From NCBI GenBank assembly GCA_024639125.1, contig JAHEJA010000079.1:1-40212 (forward strand): a stretch of 40,212 bases of DNA. The letters run 5' to 3'. The notes under the pieces are model-generated. The model was not told the origin of the DNA. It made no database searches and saw only the letters and a program-made list of their open reading frames with translations. The number at the start of each line of letters is the position of its first letter. Position 1 is the stretch's first letter. Positions 32,599 through 40,212 of the stretch are shown piece after piece. The translations under genes were made by a program, and so were the position numbers. The DNA is from Paracoccaceae bacterium. GTDB taxonomy: Bacteria > Pseudomonadota > Alphaproteobacteria > Rhodobacterales > Rhodobacteraceae.

Positions 32599-32617
32599 TT
32601 TGAGTATTTAGGCAAAA

Positions 32618-34615
32618 GTGAAGAACATGAGGAATATTTCAGAGATCGAGATTGACGAAGATATGGGCATTGTTTTGCCTGATGGATGCCGATTGTCCGC
32701 GCGTGTTTGGAAGCCCAAGGATGCGCTTGATGTGCCTGTCCCGGTTATTTTGGAGTATCTTCCTTATCGTAAGCGTGACGGGACAATCGCGCGGGATAGC
32801 TTGACGCATCCATATTTTGCCAAGCGGGGCTATGCCTGTGTGCGTGTCGATATGCGCGGCAATGGCGACAGTGACGGTGTTATGAACGATGAATATACCG
32901 AACAAGAGTTATCTGATGCCGAAGACGTGATTGCTTGGCTGGTGCGCCAGCCATGGTGCAGTGGTTCTGTTGCGATGATGGGGATAAGTTGGGGTGGGTT
33001 TAACGCGCTTCAAGTAGCGGCACGTGGGCCAGAGCCGCTGAAGGCGATTATAACGCTGTGTTCTACAGTGGATCGCTATGCGGATGATATCCATTATAAA
33101 GGCGGGTGCTTGCTAAACGAAAACATGGGGTGGGGATCAACTATGTGGGCCTATTCGTCACGGCCGCCTGATCCTGACTTGGTTGGGGATCGTTGGAAAG
33201 ACATGTGGTTGGAGCGTTTAGGGGCCGAGGACTATTTGCCAATTCCCTGGTTGCAGCACCAAAATCGCGATGATTATTGGAAACATGGGTCGGTATGCGA
33301 GGATTACGCATCAATCAAAGCCGCCACTTTGGCGATAGGTGGCTGGGGGGATGGCTATAAAAACACTGTGTCGCATTTGGTGGAAAATTTGACTGCGCCT
33401 GTGAAGGGCATTGTTGGGCCTTGGGTCCATAAATATCCGCATTTTGCTGTGCCCGAACCCCGCATTGGTTTTTTGCAAATTGCATTGGATTGGTTTGATC
33501 GTTGGCTAAAGGATATCGACAATGGTGTCGACGATCTACCGGCCTATGTGCCCTATGTTATGGATGGAGTGCGACCGCAAACATGGTATTCTGAGCGATC
33601 AGGTGAATGGCTTGGTTTTGACGCATGGCCCTGTGAACAGGAGGCTGCTGTGTATCACTTTGGTGATACAGGCGCATTGTGCAAGGATGCGCAATCCTGT
33701 GATGTGATTGTGTCTTCGCCGCAGACCTGTGGTATGGATGCGGGTGAATATTGCGCAATTTGGCTTGGTCCGGAAATGCCTGGTGATCAACGCAATGACG
33801 ATGCTGTGTCAGGAAGTTTTGTGTCTGATGCGCTTGAGACATCACTGGATGTTGTTGGGGCTCCTAAAATCAAGCTTTTGCTTGAATCGAGCACGCCGCA
33901 GGCCCAGATTGCTGTGCGGCTAACGCATATCCACCCAGATGGCGCGCGTACGCGGGTGACATATGGTGTTTTGAATTTGACCCATCGAAACGGTCACGAG
34001 CAAGTTGTGCCTCTTGATGTTGATCAAGCTTATGAAGTTGAGCTGACGTTGGATCAATGCGCTTATTCCGTACCAAAAGGGCACAAGATAGGCGTATCAA
34101 TTTCCAACGCATATTGGCCCCTATTGTGGCCTATGCCGGACGCTGGCGACATTCGGATTTTGTCTGGATCGGTGTCTATTCCGCTTGTGGATAGAAGCGC
34201 GCAAAAAAAGCACCACTTTCCAGAACCCGAGGCGGATACCGCATGGGAGGCGACAGTGCTGCGATCCGGGGATAATCAACGCCGCGTGACGCAGGATATG
34301 AAAACCGGTCGCGTCACATTGGATATTGTTGATGATTTTGGACGAATCGAGGATCAAGCCCATGGGTTGATTATAGACTCGGTGGCGCGGGAAACTTGGT
34401 CCATTCATCCCGATGATCCGCTATCTGCACGCGGAGAAACCCATTGGAGCGAAATCCGTGAAAGGGGAGAATGGAAAACCAGAACTGAAACCTATGCCGT
34501 GATGACCTCGGATCGGGATTTTTTCCATATAAGCGCAAAGTTACACGCCTTTGAAGGGGATACGTTAATTTTTGAGAAAGAAATCAATGAACAAATTCCA
34601 AGGATAGGTCATTAG
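32618..34615 (+). CDS. CocE/NonD-family alpha/beta hydrolase (S15-like)
   Basis: Large serine hydrolase of 665 aa in the X-Pro dipeptidyl-peptidase/cocaine-esterase family. The catalytic serine is S124 in MGISWGGF, the N-terminal strand region ILEYLPYRKRDGT and VRVDMRGNGDSDG are family signatures, and a C-terminal jelly-roll domain starts around residue 400 (IKLLLESSTPQAQIAVRLTH). A histidine in GPWVHKYPHF probably completes the triad with an aspartate. No signal peptide, so cytoplasmic. It starts 19 bases after betC; GTG at 32618 or ATG at 32627 could be the start. Esters, amides or N-acyl amino-acid-like substrates are possible; the Dpp-type importer downstream would supply them. Confidence 0.86.
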   Translation: MKNMRNISEIEIDEDMGIVLPDGCRLSARVWKPKDALDVPVPVILEYLPYRKRDGTIARDSLTHPYFAKRGYACVRVDMRGNGDSDGVMNDEYTEQELSDAEDVIAWLVRQPWCSGSVAMMGISWGGFNALQVAARGPEPLKAIITLCSTVDRYADDIHYKGGCLLNENMGWGSTMWAYSSRPPDPDLVGDRWKDMWLERLGAEDYLPIPWLQHQNRDDYWKHGSVCEDYASIKAATLAIGGWGDGYKNTVSHLVENLTAPVKGIVGPWVHKYPHFAVPEPRIGFLQIALDWFDRWLKDIDNGVDDLPAYVPYVMDGVRPQTWYSERSGEWLGFDAWPCEQEAAVYHFGDTGALCKDAQSCDVIVSSPQTCGMDAGEYCAIWLGPEMPGDQRNDDAVSGSFVSDALETSLDVVGAPKIKLLLESSTPQAQIAVRLTHIHPDGARTRVTYGVLNLTHRNGHEQVVPLDVDQAYEVELTLDQCAYSVPKGHKIGVSISNAYWPLLWPMPDAGDIRILSGSVSIPLVDRSAQKKHHFPEPEADTAWEATVLRSGDNQRRVTQDMKTGRVTLDIVDDFGRIEDQAHGLIIDSVARETWSIHPDDPLSARGETHWSEIRERGEWKTRTETYAVMTSDRDFFHISAKLHAFEGDTLIFEKEINEQIPRIGH

Positions 34616-34648
34616 TTTGAGTGAATTGGCATTTTTTACTTGATAGGT

Positions 34649-34661
34649 CCGATTATATCGG
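34649..34661. promoter_or_regulatory. Short perfect palindrome in the promoter gap of the Dpp-type operon
   Basis: CCGATTATATCGG lies in the 117-base gap before the peptide-binding protein gene, just downstream of a possible -35 TTGATA (34640-34645). It could be an operator, but a 13-base AT-rich dyad can occur by chance. Confidence 0.3.
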
Positions 34662-34732
34662 CATTCTAAGTGTCATATAACATATACAAAAGGCTGGCAT
34701 AGTTAGACCAGTAAAGAACCAGGGGAATCAAA

Positions 34733-36319
34733 ATGAATGATCAAATCAATTATTTAGCATCGCGTGTTACATCTGGAAAAATGACCAGACGTGAATTTGT
34801 GGGCAAAGCAACAGCACTGGGTTTGACGGCGGCAGTAGCGAACTCTGTTCTTGGGCAAGCTGTGCTAGCGGCGGGTCCGAAAAAGGGTGGTCTGATGAAA
34901 ATTGGTGTCGGCGGTGGCGAAAGCTCGAACTCGCTTGACCCTGCATTGACTGCGTCTTCTGTGCCTTTGTGTAACCTTCGTCATTTTGGTGACACCTTGT
35001 TAGAAGTCGGCGCCGATGGTGGAATCCAAAATCGTCTGGCGGAAAAAGTAACAAGCAGTGCAAATGCGCAGTCTTGGACGTTTGATATCCGTAAAGGTGT
35101 CGAATTCCATGATGGCAAACCAATGACTGCCGAGGATGTTGTTGCAACTCTGGAACGTCACTTGGACGAAAAATCCACATCTGGTGCTTTGGGGATTGTG
35201 AAAGGCATTGAAAAAATGTCGATCAGCAATAACCAAGTTACAATTGACTTGAAAACTCCGAATGCGGATTTTCCGTATTTGATTTCTGATTATCACTTGG
35301 TCATTCAGCCAAATGGCGGTCGTGATAATCCTGCGGCGGGTATGGGTACGGGCCCATATATGGTTGAATTTGACGAACCTGGTGTGCGTCATGGCTTTAA
35401 AAAGAACCCGAATTATTGGGATGATACACGCGGTCACGTCGATCAATCCGAAGTTATCGTGATCAACGATGCAACGGCGCGGACTGCTGCGCTTCAATCC
35501 GGCCAAGTCATGATGATCAACCGTGTAGACCCCAAAGTTGCCTCCTTGATGGGGCGTGCGCCTGGTCTTCAGGTTCGCAACGTGTCGGGGCGTGGACACT
35601 ATGTGTTTATCATGCACGTCGACACAGAGCCATTTGCAAACAACGATCTACGTATGGCATTAAAATATGCGATCAATCGTCAGGAAATGGTGGACAAGAT
35701 CCTTCGTGGATATGGTGGTATCGGAAACGACATGCCAATCAATGCGGCTTATCCTTTGTTTGATGAAACCATTGAACAGCGCGAATACGATCCTGAAAAA
35801 GCAGCGGAATATTACAAGAAATCCGGTCATGACGGATCACCGATCATTCTGCGGACTGCGGATGGTGCGTTCCCGGGTGCGGTCGATGCGGCAGCATTGT
35901 TCCAGCAATCTGCACAAGCGGCTGGAATTCCATTGGAAATCAAGCGTGAGCCAAACGACGGGTATTGGTCAGAAGTTTGGAACAAGCAACCGTTCTGCGC
36001 ATCCTATTGGGGTGGGCGTCCAGTTCAGGACCAAATGTATTCAACGGCTTATCTATCCACTGCGGATTGGAACGACACACGGTTCAACAATCCAGAGTTT
36101 GATAAAATGCTTATGGAAGCCAAAGCCGAGCTGGATGACACAAAACGCAAGGCGCTATATGGTCAAATGGGTCGCACGTTGCGCGATGAAGGCGGCTTGA
36201 TCTGCCCAATGTTCAATGACTTTATCGACGTCGTGTCGGACAAAGTCGCAGGCTACAAAGAAGATCCAAATGGCGAATTGATGAATGCCTTTGCATCAAC
36301 TGATTGCTGGATTGCATAG
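34733..36319 (+). CDS. Dpp/Opp-type ABC importer periplasmic binding protein
   Basis: Family 5 solute-binding protein (528 aa) for peptides, nickel or similar cargo. The N-terminus carries a twin-arginine (Tat) signal, TRREFVGKATALGL followed by a hydrophobic stretch and an AxA site (AVLAA) around residue 46, so it is exported folded. The mature part has family features WTFDIRKGVEFHDGKPMTAEDVVATLERH and GTGPYMVEFDEPGV. GGGGA precedes the ATG. It heads an operon with two permeases and a fused ATPase. Family 5 proteins often bind di- and oligopeptides, but marine examples also take glycosides and choline-like compounds, so the cargo is open. Confidence 0.92.
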   Translation: MNDQINYLASRVTSGKMTRREFVGKATALGLTAAVANSVLGQAVLAAGPKKGGLMKIGVGGGESSNSLDPALTASSVPLCNLRHFGDTLLEVGADGGIQNRLAEKVTSSANAQSWTFDIRKGVEFHDGKPMTAEDVVATLERHLDEKSTSGALGIVKGIEKMSISNNQVTIDLKTPNADFPYLISDYHLVIQPNGGRDNPAAGMGTGPYMVEFDEPGVRHGFKKNPNYWDDTRGHVDQSEVIVINDATARTAALQSGQVMMINRVDPKVASLMGRAPGLQVRNVSGRGHYVFIMHVDTEPFANNDLRMALKYAINRQEMVDKILRGYGGIGNDMPINAAYPLFDETIEQREYDPEKAAEYYKKSGHDGSPIILRTADGAFPGAVDAAALFQQSAQAAGIPLEIKREPNDGYWSEVWNKQPFCASYWGGRPVQDQMYSTAYLSTADWNDTRFNNPEFDKMLMEAKAELDDTKRKALYGQMGRTLRDEGGLICPMFNDFIDVVSDKVAGYKEDPNGELMNAFASTDCWIA

Positions 36320-36328
36320 GGCAAAAAT

Positions 36329-37285
36329 ATGCATCCTGTTTTACGATTGGTTGCCCAACGCTTTGCGTTGGGCCTCCTGCTCCTTTGGGCCGCATCAGCG
36401 CTGATTTTTGCAGGAACACAAATTTTGCCCGGAGATGTGGCACAATCCATTTTAGGGCAATCCGCAACACCACAATCTTTGGCTAACCTGCGCGAAGAGT
36501 TGGGGTTGAACGACCCAGCAATGACACGCTATTTCAATTGGTTATGGGGCGCACTTCAAGGTGATTTGGGCACGGCATTAACCAATGGGAAAGATATCGC
36601 TGACAGCATGGGGTATCGGCTAAAGAACACATTGTTCCTTGCATCCTGCGCGGCAATCGTGTCGGTGCCTTTGGCAATATTTCTGGGGCTTTTGGCCGTC
36701 CGTTACCAAGGGCGCTGGCCCGACAAAATGATTTCTGGCGTCACGCTTGCGTCGATTTCTGTTCCTGAGTTTCTAATTGGTTATATCCTGATTTATTTTG
36801 TTGCGGTCAAACTGGGATGGTTCACATCCGTTGCAATGATTGATGATCGGATGACATTCTTGCAAAGCCTGAATGCGATTGCCTTGCCCGTGATTGTTCT
36901 AACGTTGGTGGTTTTGGCGCATATGATGCGCATGACACGTGCGGCTATTTTGAATGTGATGCAATCCGCTTATATTGAAACAGCCGAGCTAAAAGGATTA
37001 AATTCCTTCAAGGTTATCTACCGTCACGCTTTTCCGAATGCGATCGCACCGATTGTGAATGTCGTCATGTTGAACTTGGCTTATCTTGTGGTGGGCGTGG
37101 TCGTTGTCGAAGTTGTCTTTGTTTATCCTGGCATGGGTCAATATCTGGTGGATCATGTGGCCAAGCGCGATGTTCCGGTGGTTCAAGCCTGTGGCTTGGT
37201 GTTTGCCGCAGTGTACATCGGGCTTAATATGATTGCGGACATTGTGTCTATTTTAGCCAATCCAAGACTGAGGCATCCAAAATGA
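36329..37285 (+). CDS. DppB-type ABC transporter permease
   Basis: Inner-membrane permease of 318 aa. Hydrophobic spans start with LLLLWAASALIFAGTQILPG, which includes the family's N-terminal pattern ending in PGD, and the EAA-like docking loop is TAELKGLNSFKVIYRHAFP with NAIAP following. It ends with the typical ADIVSILANPRLRHPK tail. It begins nine bases after the binding-protein gene and overlaps the DppC-type gene by four bases (ATGA). Confidence 0.94.
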   Translation: MHPVLRLVAQRFALGLLLLWAASALIFAGTQILPGDVAQSILGQSATPQSLANLREELGLNDPAMTRYFNWLWGALQGDLGTALTNGKDIADSMGYRLKNTLFLASCAAIVSVPLAIFLGLLAVRYQGRWPDKMISGVTLASISVPEFLIGYILIYFVAVKLGWFTSVAMIDDRMTFLQSLNAIALPVIVLTLVVLAHMMRMTRAAILNVMQSAYIETAELKGLNSFKVIYRHAFPNAIAPIVNVVMLNLAYLVVGVVVVEVVFVYPGMGQYLVDHVAKRDVPVVQACGLVFAAVYIGLNMIADIVSILANPRLRHPK

Positions 37286-38100
37286 GACATATACCAATTT
37301 CAGCCCTAATCGGGTTGTTTTTCACCAGTCTGTATTTTCTTGCAGCGATCTTTGCGCCTTTTATCGCACCTTATGGCATGGCCGAAGTTGTGGGCGATGT
37401 TTGGGAACAAAGTTCGTCTGATTTTCTATTGGGTACAGATAGCATTGGTCGCGATCTGCTAAGCCGTATGATCTATGGCGGGCGAACAACAATTTTCATT
37501 GCTACGGCTGCGACGGTGGTAAGCTTTGTTACAGGGGCGTCTTTGGGGTTTTTCGCGGCTGTGATAGGCGGCGCTGTCGATCAAGCTTTGTCGCGGTTCG
37601 TAGATTTGATGATGTCCATTCCAACATTGATTTTTGCCTTGGTTATTCTGTCGGTTATGCCGGTGACTGTTCCCATGTTGATTATTGTTATGGGGTTGCT
37701 CGATTCAACGCGGGTATATCGTTTGGCGCGGGCTGTTGCGGTTGATATCAACGTAATGGACTTTGTCGAAGCCGCAAAGCTCCGCGGCGAGGGCCGCACT
37801 TGGATTATATTCCGTGAAATTCTGCCGAATGCGCTTTCGCCATTGGTCGCGGAATTGGGGCTTCGGTTTATTTTCATGGTCTTGTTTTTGTCAACACTGT
37901 CGTTCCTTGGTTTGGGTGTTCAACCACCAGAAGCCGACTGGGGTGGAATTGTAAAAGAAAACAAAGAGGGGATTGTTTATGGTATTCCTGCTGCGATCGT
38001 TCCGGCGATTGCCATCGCAACTTTGGCGATTTCCGTGAATTTGGTTGCGGACTGGGTATTGAATAGAACAACCTCGCTGAAAGGGGGCCGCGGTGGCTAA
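37282..38100 (+). CDS. DppC-type ABC transporter permease
   Basis: Second inner-membrane permease (272 aa). It has the DppC N-terminal segment, in short form, with FAPFIAPYG, then the family motif LLGTDSIGRDLLSRMIYGGRT, and the EAA loop VEAAKLRGEGRTWIIFREILP with NALSP. SFLGLGVQPPEADWGGIV close to the C-terminus is diagnostic for the family. It overlaps the DppB-type gene by four bases and the ATPase gene by eight, so the importer genes are translationally coupled. Confidence 0.94.
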   Translation: MRHIPISALIGLFFTSLYFLAAIFAPFIAPYGMAEVVGDVWEQSSSDFLLGTDSIGRDLLSRMIYGGRTTIFIATAATVVSFVTGASLGFFAAVIGGAVDQALSRFVDLMMSIPTLIFALVILSVMPVTVPMLIIVMGLLDSTRVYRLARAVAVDINVMDFVEAAKLRGEGRTWIIFREILPNALSPLVAELGLRFIFMVLFLSTLSFLGLGVQPPEADWGGIVKENKEGIVYGIPAAIVPAIAIATLAISVNLVADWVLNRTTSLKGGRGG

Positions 38101-39727
38101 TGTGTTAGAGGTCAAGAACCTTAAAATTGAAGCAACTGTTTATCCTCCGGGGGAAAAGTCGCGCGATATTACCATTGTGAATGGTGTGTCCTTTGATTTG
38201 AAACCTGGCAAGGTTTTGGGATTAATCGGGGAATCCGGCGCAGGTAAATCAACAATTGGTTTGTCAGCCATGGCCTATGGTCGTGGTGGAGTGCGGATCA
38301 CTGGTGGCGAAGTCTGGCTAAATGGGCGCGATATTTTAGCAGGCGGCCTTTCGGCCTTGCGCAAATTGCGCGGTGCCGAAGTCACCTATGTTGCACAATC
38401 TGCGGCGGCTGCCTTTAATCCCGCAAAGAAGTTGATGGAACAGATCATTGAAGCCAGCATTGAACACAAGCGGTGTTCAAAAGCAGACGCCGAAAAGCGT
38501 GCGATTGCATTGTTTGAAAAGCTTGGGTTGCCTGATCCAGAAAACTTTGGCAATCGTTATCCACACCAGGTATCGGGCGGTCAATTGCAAAGGGCAATGA
38601 CAGCGCTTGCTTTGTGTCCACAGCCGGATTTGGTTATATTCGATGAACCGACAACGGCGCTAGATGTGACCACGCAAATAGATGTGCTTGCCGCCATCAA
38701 GGACGCGATCCGTGATACGGGGGTTGCTGCGCTCTATATTACCCATGATTTGGCTGTTGTTGCTCAGGTCAGTGATGACATTATGGTTTTACAGAATGGC
38801 AAAACGGTCGAATACGCCGATGTTGATACAATCATCAACAATCCTGCCGAAGATTACACCAAAGCCTTGGTTTCTGTGCGCTCTATTGATCACAAAGAAA
38901 TGGTTCCAGAAGGCACGCCTTTGTTACGCGCTTCGGGCGTGAATGCGCGCTATTCAGGTACAAAATTTGATGTGCTAAAGAATATCAATCTTGAACTCTA
39001 CCCCGGTCAAACCTTGGCTTTGGTTGGTGAAAGCGGATCGGGTAAATCCACCATGGCGCGTGTCATTACTGGGTTGTTACCTCCACGCGACGGAGAGATC
39101 GAATTTGATGGTCGGATACTAAGCGCTGATTTGAAATCGCGCAGCAATGATGACCTGCGCGAATTACAAATGATATACCAAATGGCCGACGTTGCGATGA
39201 ACCCACGCCAAACTGTGGGAACGATTATCGGTCGCCCACTAGAGTTTTATTTTGGCATAAAAGGCGCTGAAAAACGTCGTCGCATCATTGAGCTATTAGA
39301 TGAAATTGAAATGGGCGAAGCGTTTATCGATCGCTATCCAGCAGAGCTTTCTGGTGGACAAAAACAGCGGGTGTGTATCGCACGTGCTTTGGCTGCAAAA
39401 CCCAAATTAATCATTTGTGACGAAGTCACCTCGGCGCTTGATCCATTGGTTGCAGATGGCATTCTCAAGTTACTGTTAAATCTACAGAAAATTGAAAATG
39501 TATCTTATCTGTTTATTACACATGACCTAGCAACTGTGCGTGCAATTGCGGATAGCATTGCCGTTATGTACCAAGGTCGCGTCGTTCGCTATGGTCCAAA
39601 ATCCCAGGTGCTTGAGCCGCCATTTGATGATTACACTGATCTTTTGCTAAGTTCGGTTCCTGAAATGAAACTTGGCTGGCTCGAAGACGTTATTGCAACG
39701 CGTAAAATGGAAAGCGCGGGTAACTAG
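38093..39727 (+). CDS. Fused DppD-DppF-type ABC transporter ATPase (two nucleotide-binding domains)
   Basis: One polypeptide of 544 aa holding both ATPases of a Dpp-type importer. Domain 1 (about 1-260) has Walker A GESGAGKST, signature VSGGQLQRA and Walker B LVIFDEPTTALD; domain 2 (about 275-540) has GESGSGKST, LSGGQKQRV and LIICDEVTSALD. In E. coli these are two separate proteins; fusions are common in alphaproteobacteria. In Walker B of domain 2 valine replaces the usual proline, but the catalytic glutamate is present. The start codon is GTG at 38093, inside the end of the DppC-type gene. Confidence 0.94.
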   Translation: MANVLEVKNLKIEATVYPPGEKSRDITIVNGVSFDLKPGKVLGLIGESGAGKSTIGLSAMAYGRGGVRITGGEVWLNGRDILAGGLSALRKLRGAEVTYVAQSAAAAFNPAKKLMEQIIEASIEHKRCSKADAEKRAIALFEKLGLPDPENFGNRYPHQVSGGQLQRAMTALALCPQPDLVIFDEPTTALDVTTQIDVLAAIKDAIRDTGVAALYITHDLAVVAQVSDDIMVLQNGKTVEYADVDTIINNPAEDYTKALVSVRSIDHKEMVPEGTPLLRASGVNARYSGTKFDVLKNINLELYPGQTLALVGESGSGKSTMARVITGLLPPRDGEIEFDGRILSADLKSRSNDDLRELQMIYQMADVAMNPRQTVGTIIGRPLEFYFGIKGAEKRRRIIELLDEIEMGEAFIDRYPAELSGGQKQRVCIARALAAKPKLIICDEVTSALDPLVADGILKLLLNLQKIENVSYLFITHDLATVRAIADSIAVMYQGRVVRYGPKSQVLEPPFDDYTDLLLSSVPEMKLGWLEDVIATRKMESAGN

Positions 39728-39737
39728 AGGAAACTAA

Positions 39738-40212
39738 ATGTCCAAAAAAGTTTTGCTCATTGTGATTGACGGCGTGCCCTTGCGAAACTGGACACGTTTA
39801 TTTGGCAATTTAGAAGGCTGGGTCCAATCCGGACAGGCCCGACGTTGGACAATGCGTTCGGTTTTGCCCAGCACCTCTGCGAGTTGTTATGCCAGCATCC
39901 ATACTGGTGTGACACCTCAGGTGCATGGTGTGACTGGTAACGACAATATCTTTCGTGTGGCGCAACCGGATATTTTTTCTGAACTCCGCAAAGCGGGACG
40001 GGTCACAGGGGCTGTTACCCATAGTTTTTGGTCAGAGTTTTTTAACAGGTCCCCCTTTGATCCTGTGCGCGACATTGAATACGATGAACCAAATAGCGCC
40101 TCGATTAATCACGGTCGGTTTCACACGATGGCTGGCTATGGTTTGATCAATCAAATGACCCCTTCGGATGCAGATCTATTTGCGACCCTGACGATGTTAT
40201 GTGATCGCCACA
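39738..40212 (+). CDS. Alkaline-phosphatase-superfamily (type I phosphodiesterase/NPP-like) enzyme, cut by window edge
   Basis: First 158 codons of a metal-dependent phosphoesterase. The metal-binding aspartate is D11 in VLLIVIDGVP, and the nucleophile region is LPSTSASCYASIHTGVTPQVHG, where a serine or threonine at about 46-49 (S47 by alignment to NPP enzymes) takes the place of the family's Thr. No signal peptide, so cytoplasmic. GAGGAAA lies before the ATG, ten bases after the ATPase stop. The frame is open to the window end, so the remaining metal ligands cannot be checked. Being in the same run as the importer, it may hydrolyse a phosphodiester or phosphonate-type part of the imported cargo. 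Confidence 0.82.
   Translation, partial: MSKKVLLIVIDGVPLRNWTRLFGNLEGWVQSGQARRWTMRSVLPSTSASCYASIHTGVTPQVHGVTGNDNIFRVAQPDIFSELRKAGRVTGAVTHSFWSEFFNRSPFDPVRDIEYDEPNSASINHGRFHTMAGYGLINQMTPSDADLFATLTMLCDRH

Overview
The window is a gene-dense catabolic stretch of what looks like a marine alphaproteobacterium of the Roseobacter group (Rhodobacterales) with moderate G+C, near half by eye. The assignment is inference from content: a tripartite tricarboxylate transporter (TTT), predicted sulfoacetate genes, an HpsN-type dehydrogenase, choline sulfatase, many solute-binding-protein importers and LacI regulators. I found no rRNA, tRNA, CRISPR array, insertion sequence or integrase, and no intergenic stretch longer than about 180 bases.

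Region 1 (1-6478) is a probable sulfoacetate module. On the minus strand an acylating aldehyde dehydrogenase (sauS-like) and an AMP-forming acid-CoA ligase (sauT-like) are joined by an ATGA overlap and followed by a TTT transporter (binding protein, small subunit, and a large subunit cut by the window edge). A LacI-type regulator is divergent, with a clean LacI-type operator at 5405-5418 between them.

Region 2 (6607-23838) is the most unusual part: two divergent gene sets that share a 126-base control region carrying two related LacI-type operators (19758-19771 and 19813-19826). Leftward run MalK-type ATPase, sugar-binding protein, two permeases, a collapsed GMC oxidoreductase remnant, a SnoaL-like protein, an HpsN/histidinol-dehydrogenase-like enzyme, a double SnoaL-like protein, a LacI regulator, another double SnoaL-like protein, a double cupin, a MetE-core-like protein, an alpha/beta hydrolase and an HpcH/HpaI aldolase. 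Rightward run a third double SnoaL-like protein, a COG3618-type amidohydrolase/lactonase, a cytochrome P450 and an SDR dehydrogenase. Most junctions in the leftward set overlap or are a few bases apart, so it reads as one regulon: import of a sugar-like or polyol-like compound, hydroxylation or O-demethylation, alcohol oxidation, SnoaL-catalysed rearrangement, lactone hydrolysis and aldol cleavage. I do not recognise the pathway.

Region 3 (24018-30310) is a probable inositol module: ribose/inositol-type ABC importer (binding protein, permease, single-domain ATPase), iolE (inosose dehydratase), and convergent to it a Gfo/Idh/MocA dehydrogenase followed by a PhyH-family dioxygenase. Strong hairpins follow the binding-protein, ATPase and iolE genes.

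Region 4 (30455-40212), all on the plus strand, holds a secreted glutathione peroxidase, a choline sulfatase (betC) preceded by a large imperfect dyad, a CocE/NonD hydrolase, a Dpp-type peptide ABC importer with a fused two-domain ATPase, and the start of an alkaline-phosphatase-superfamily enzyme cut by the window edge.
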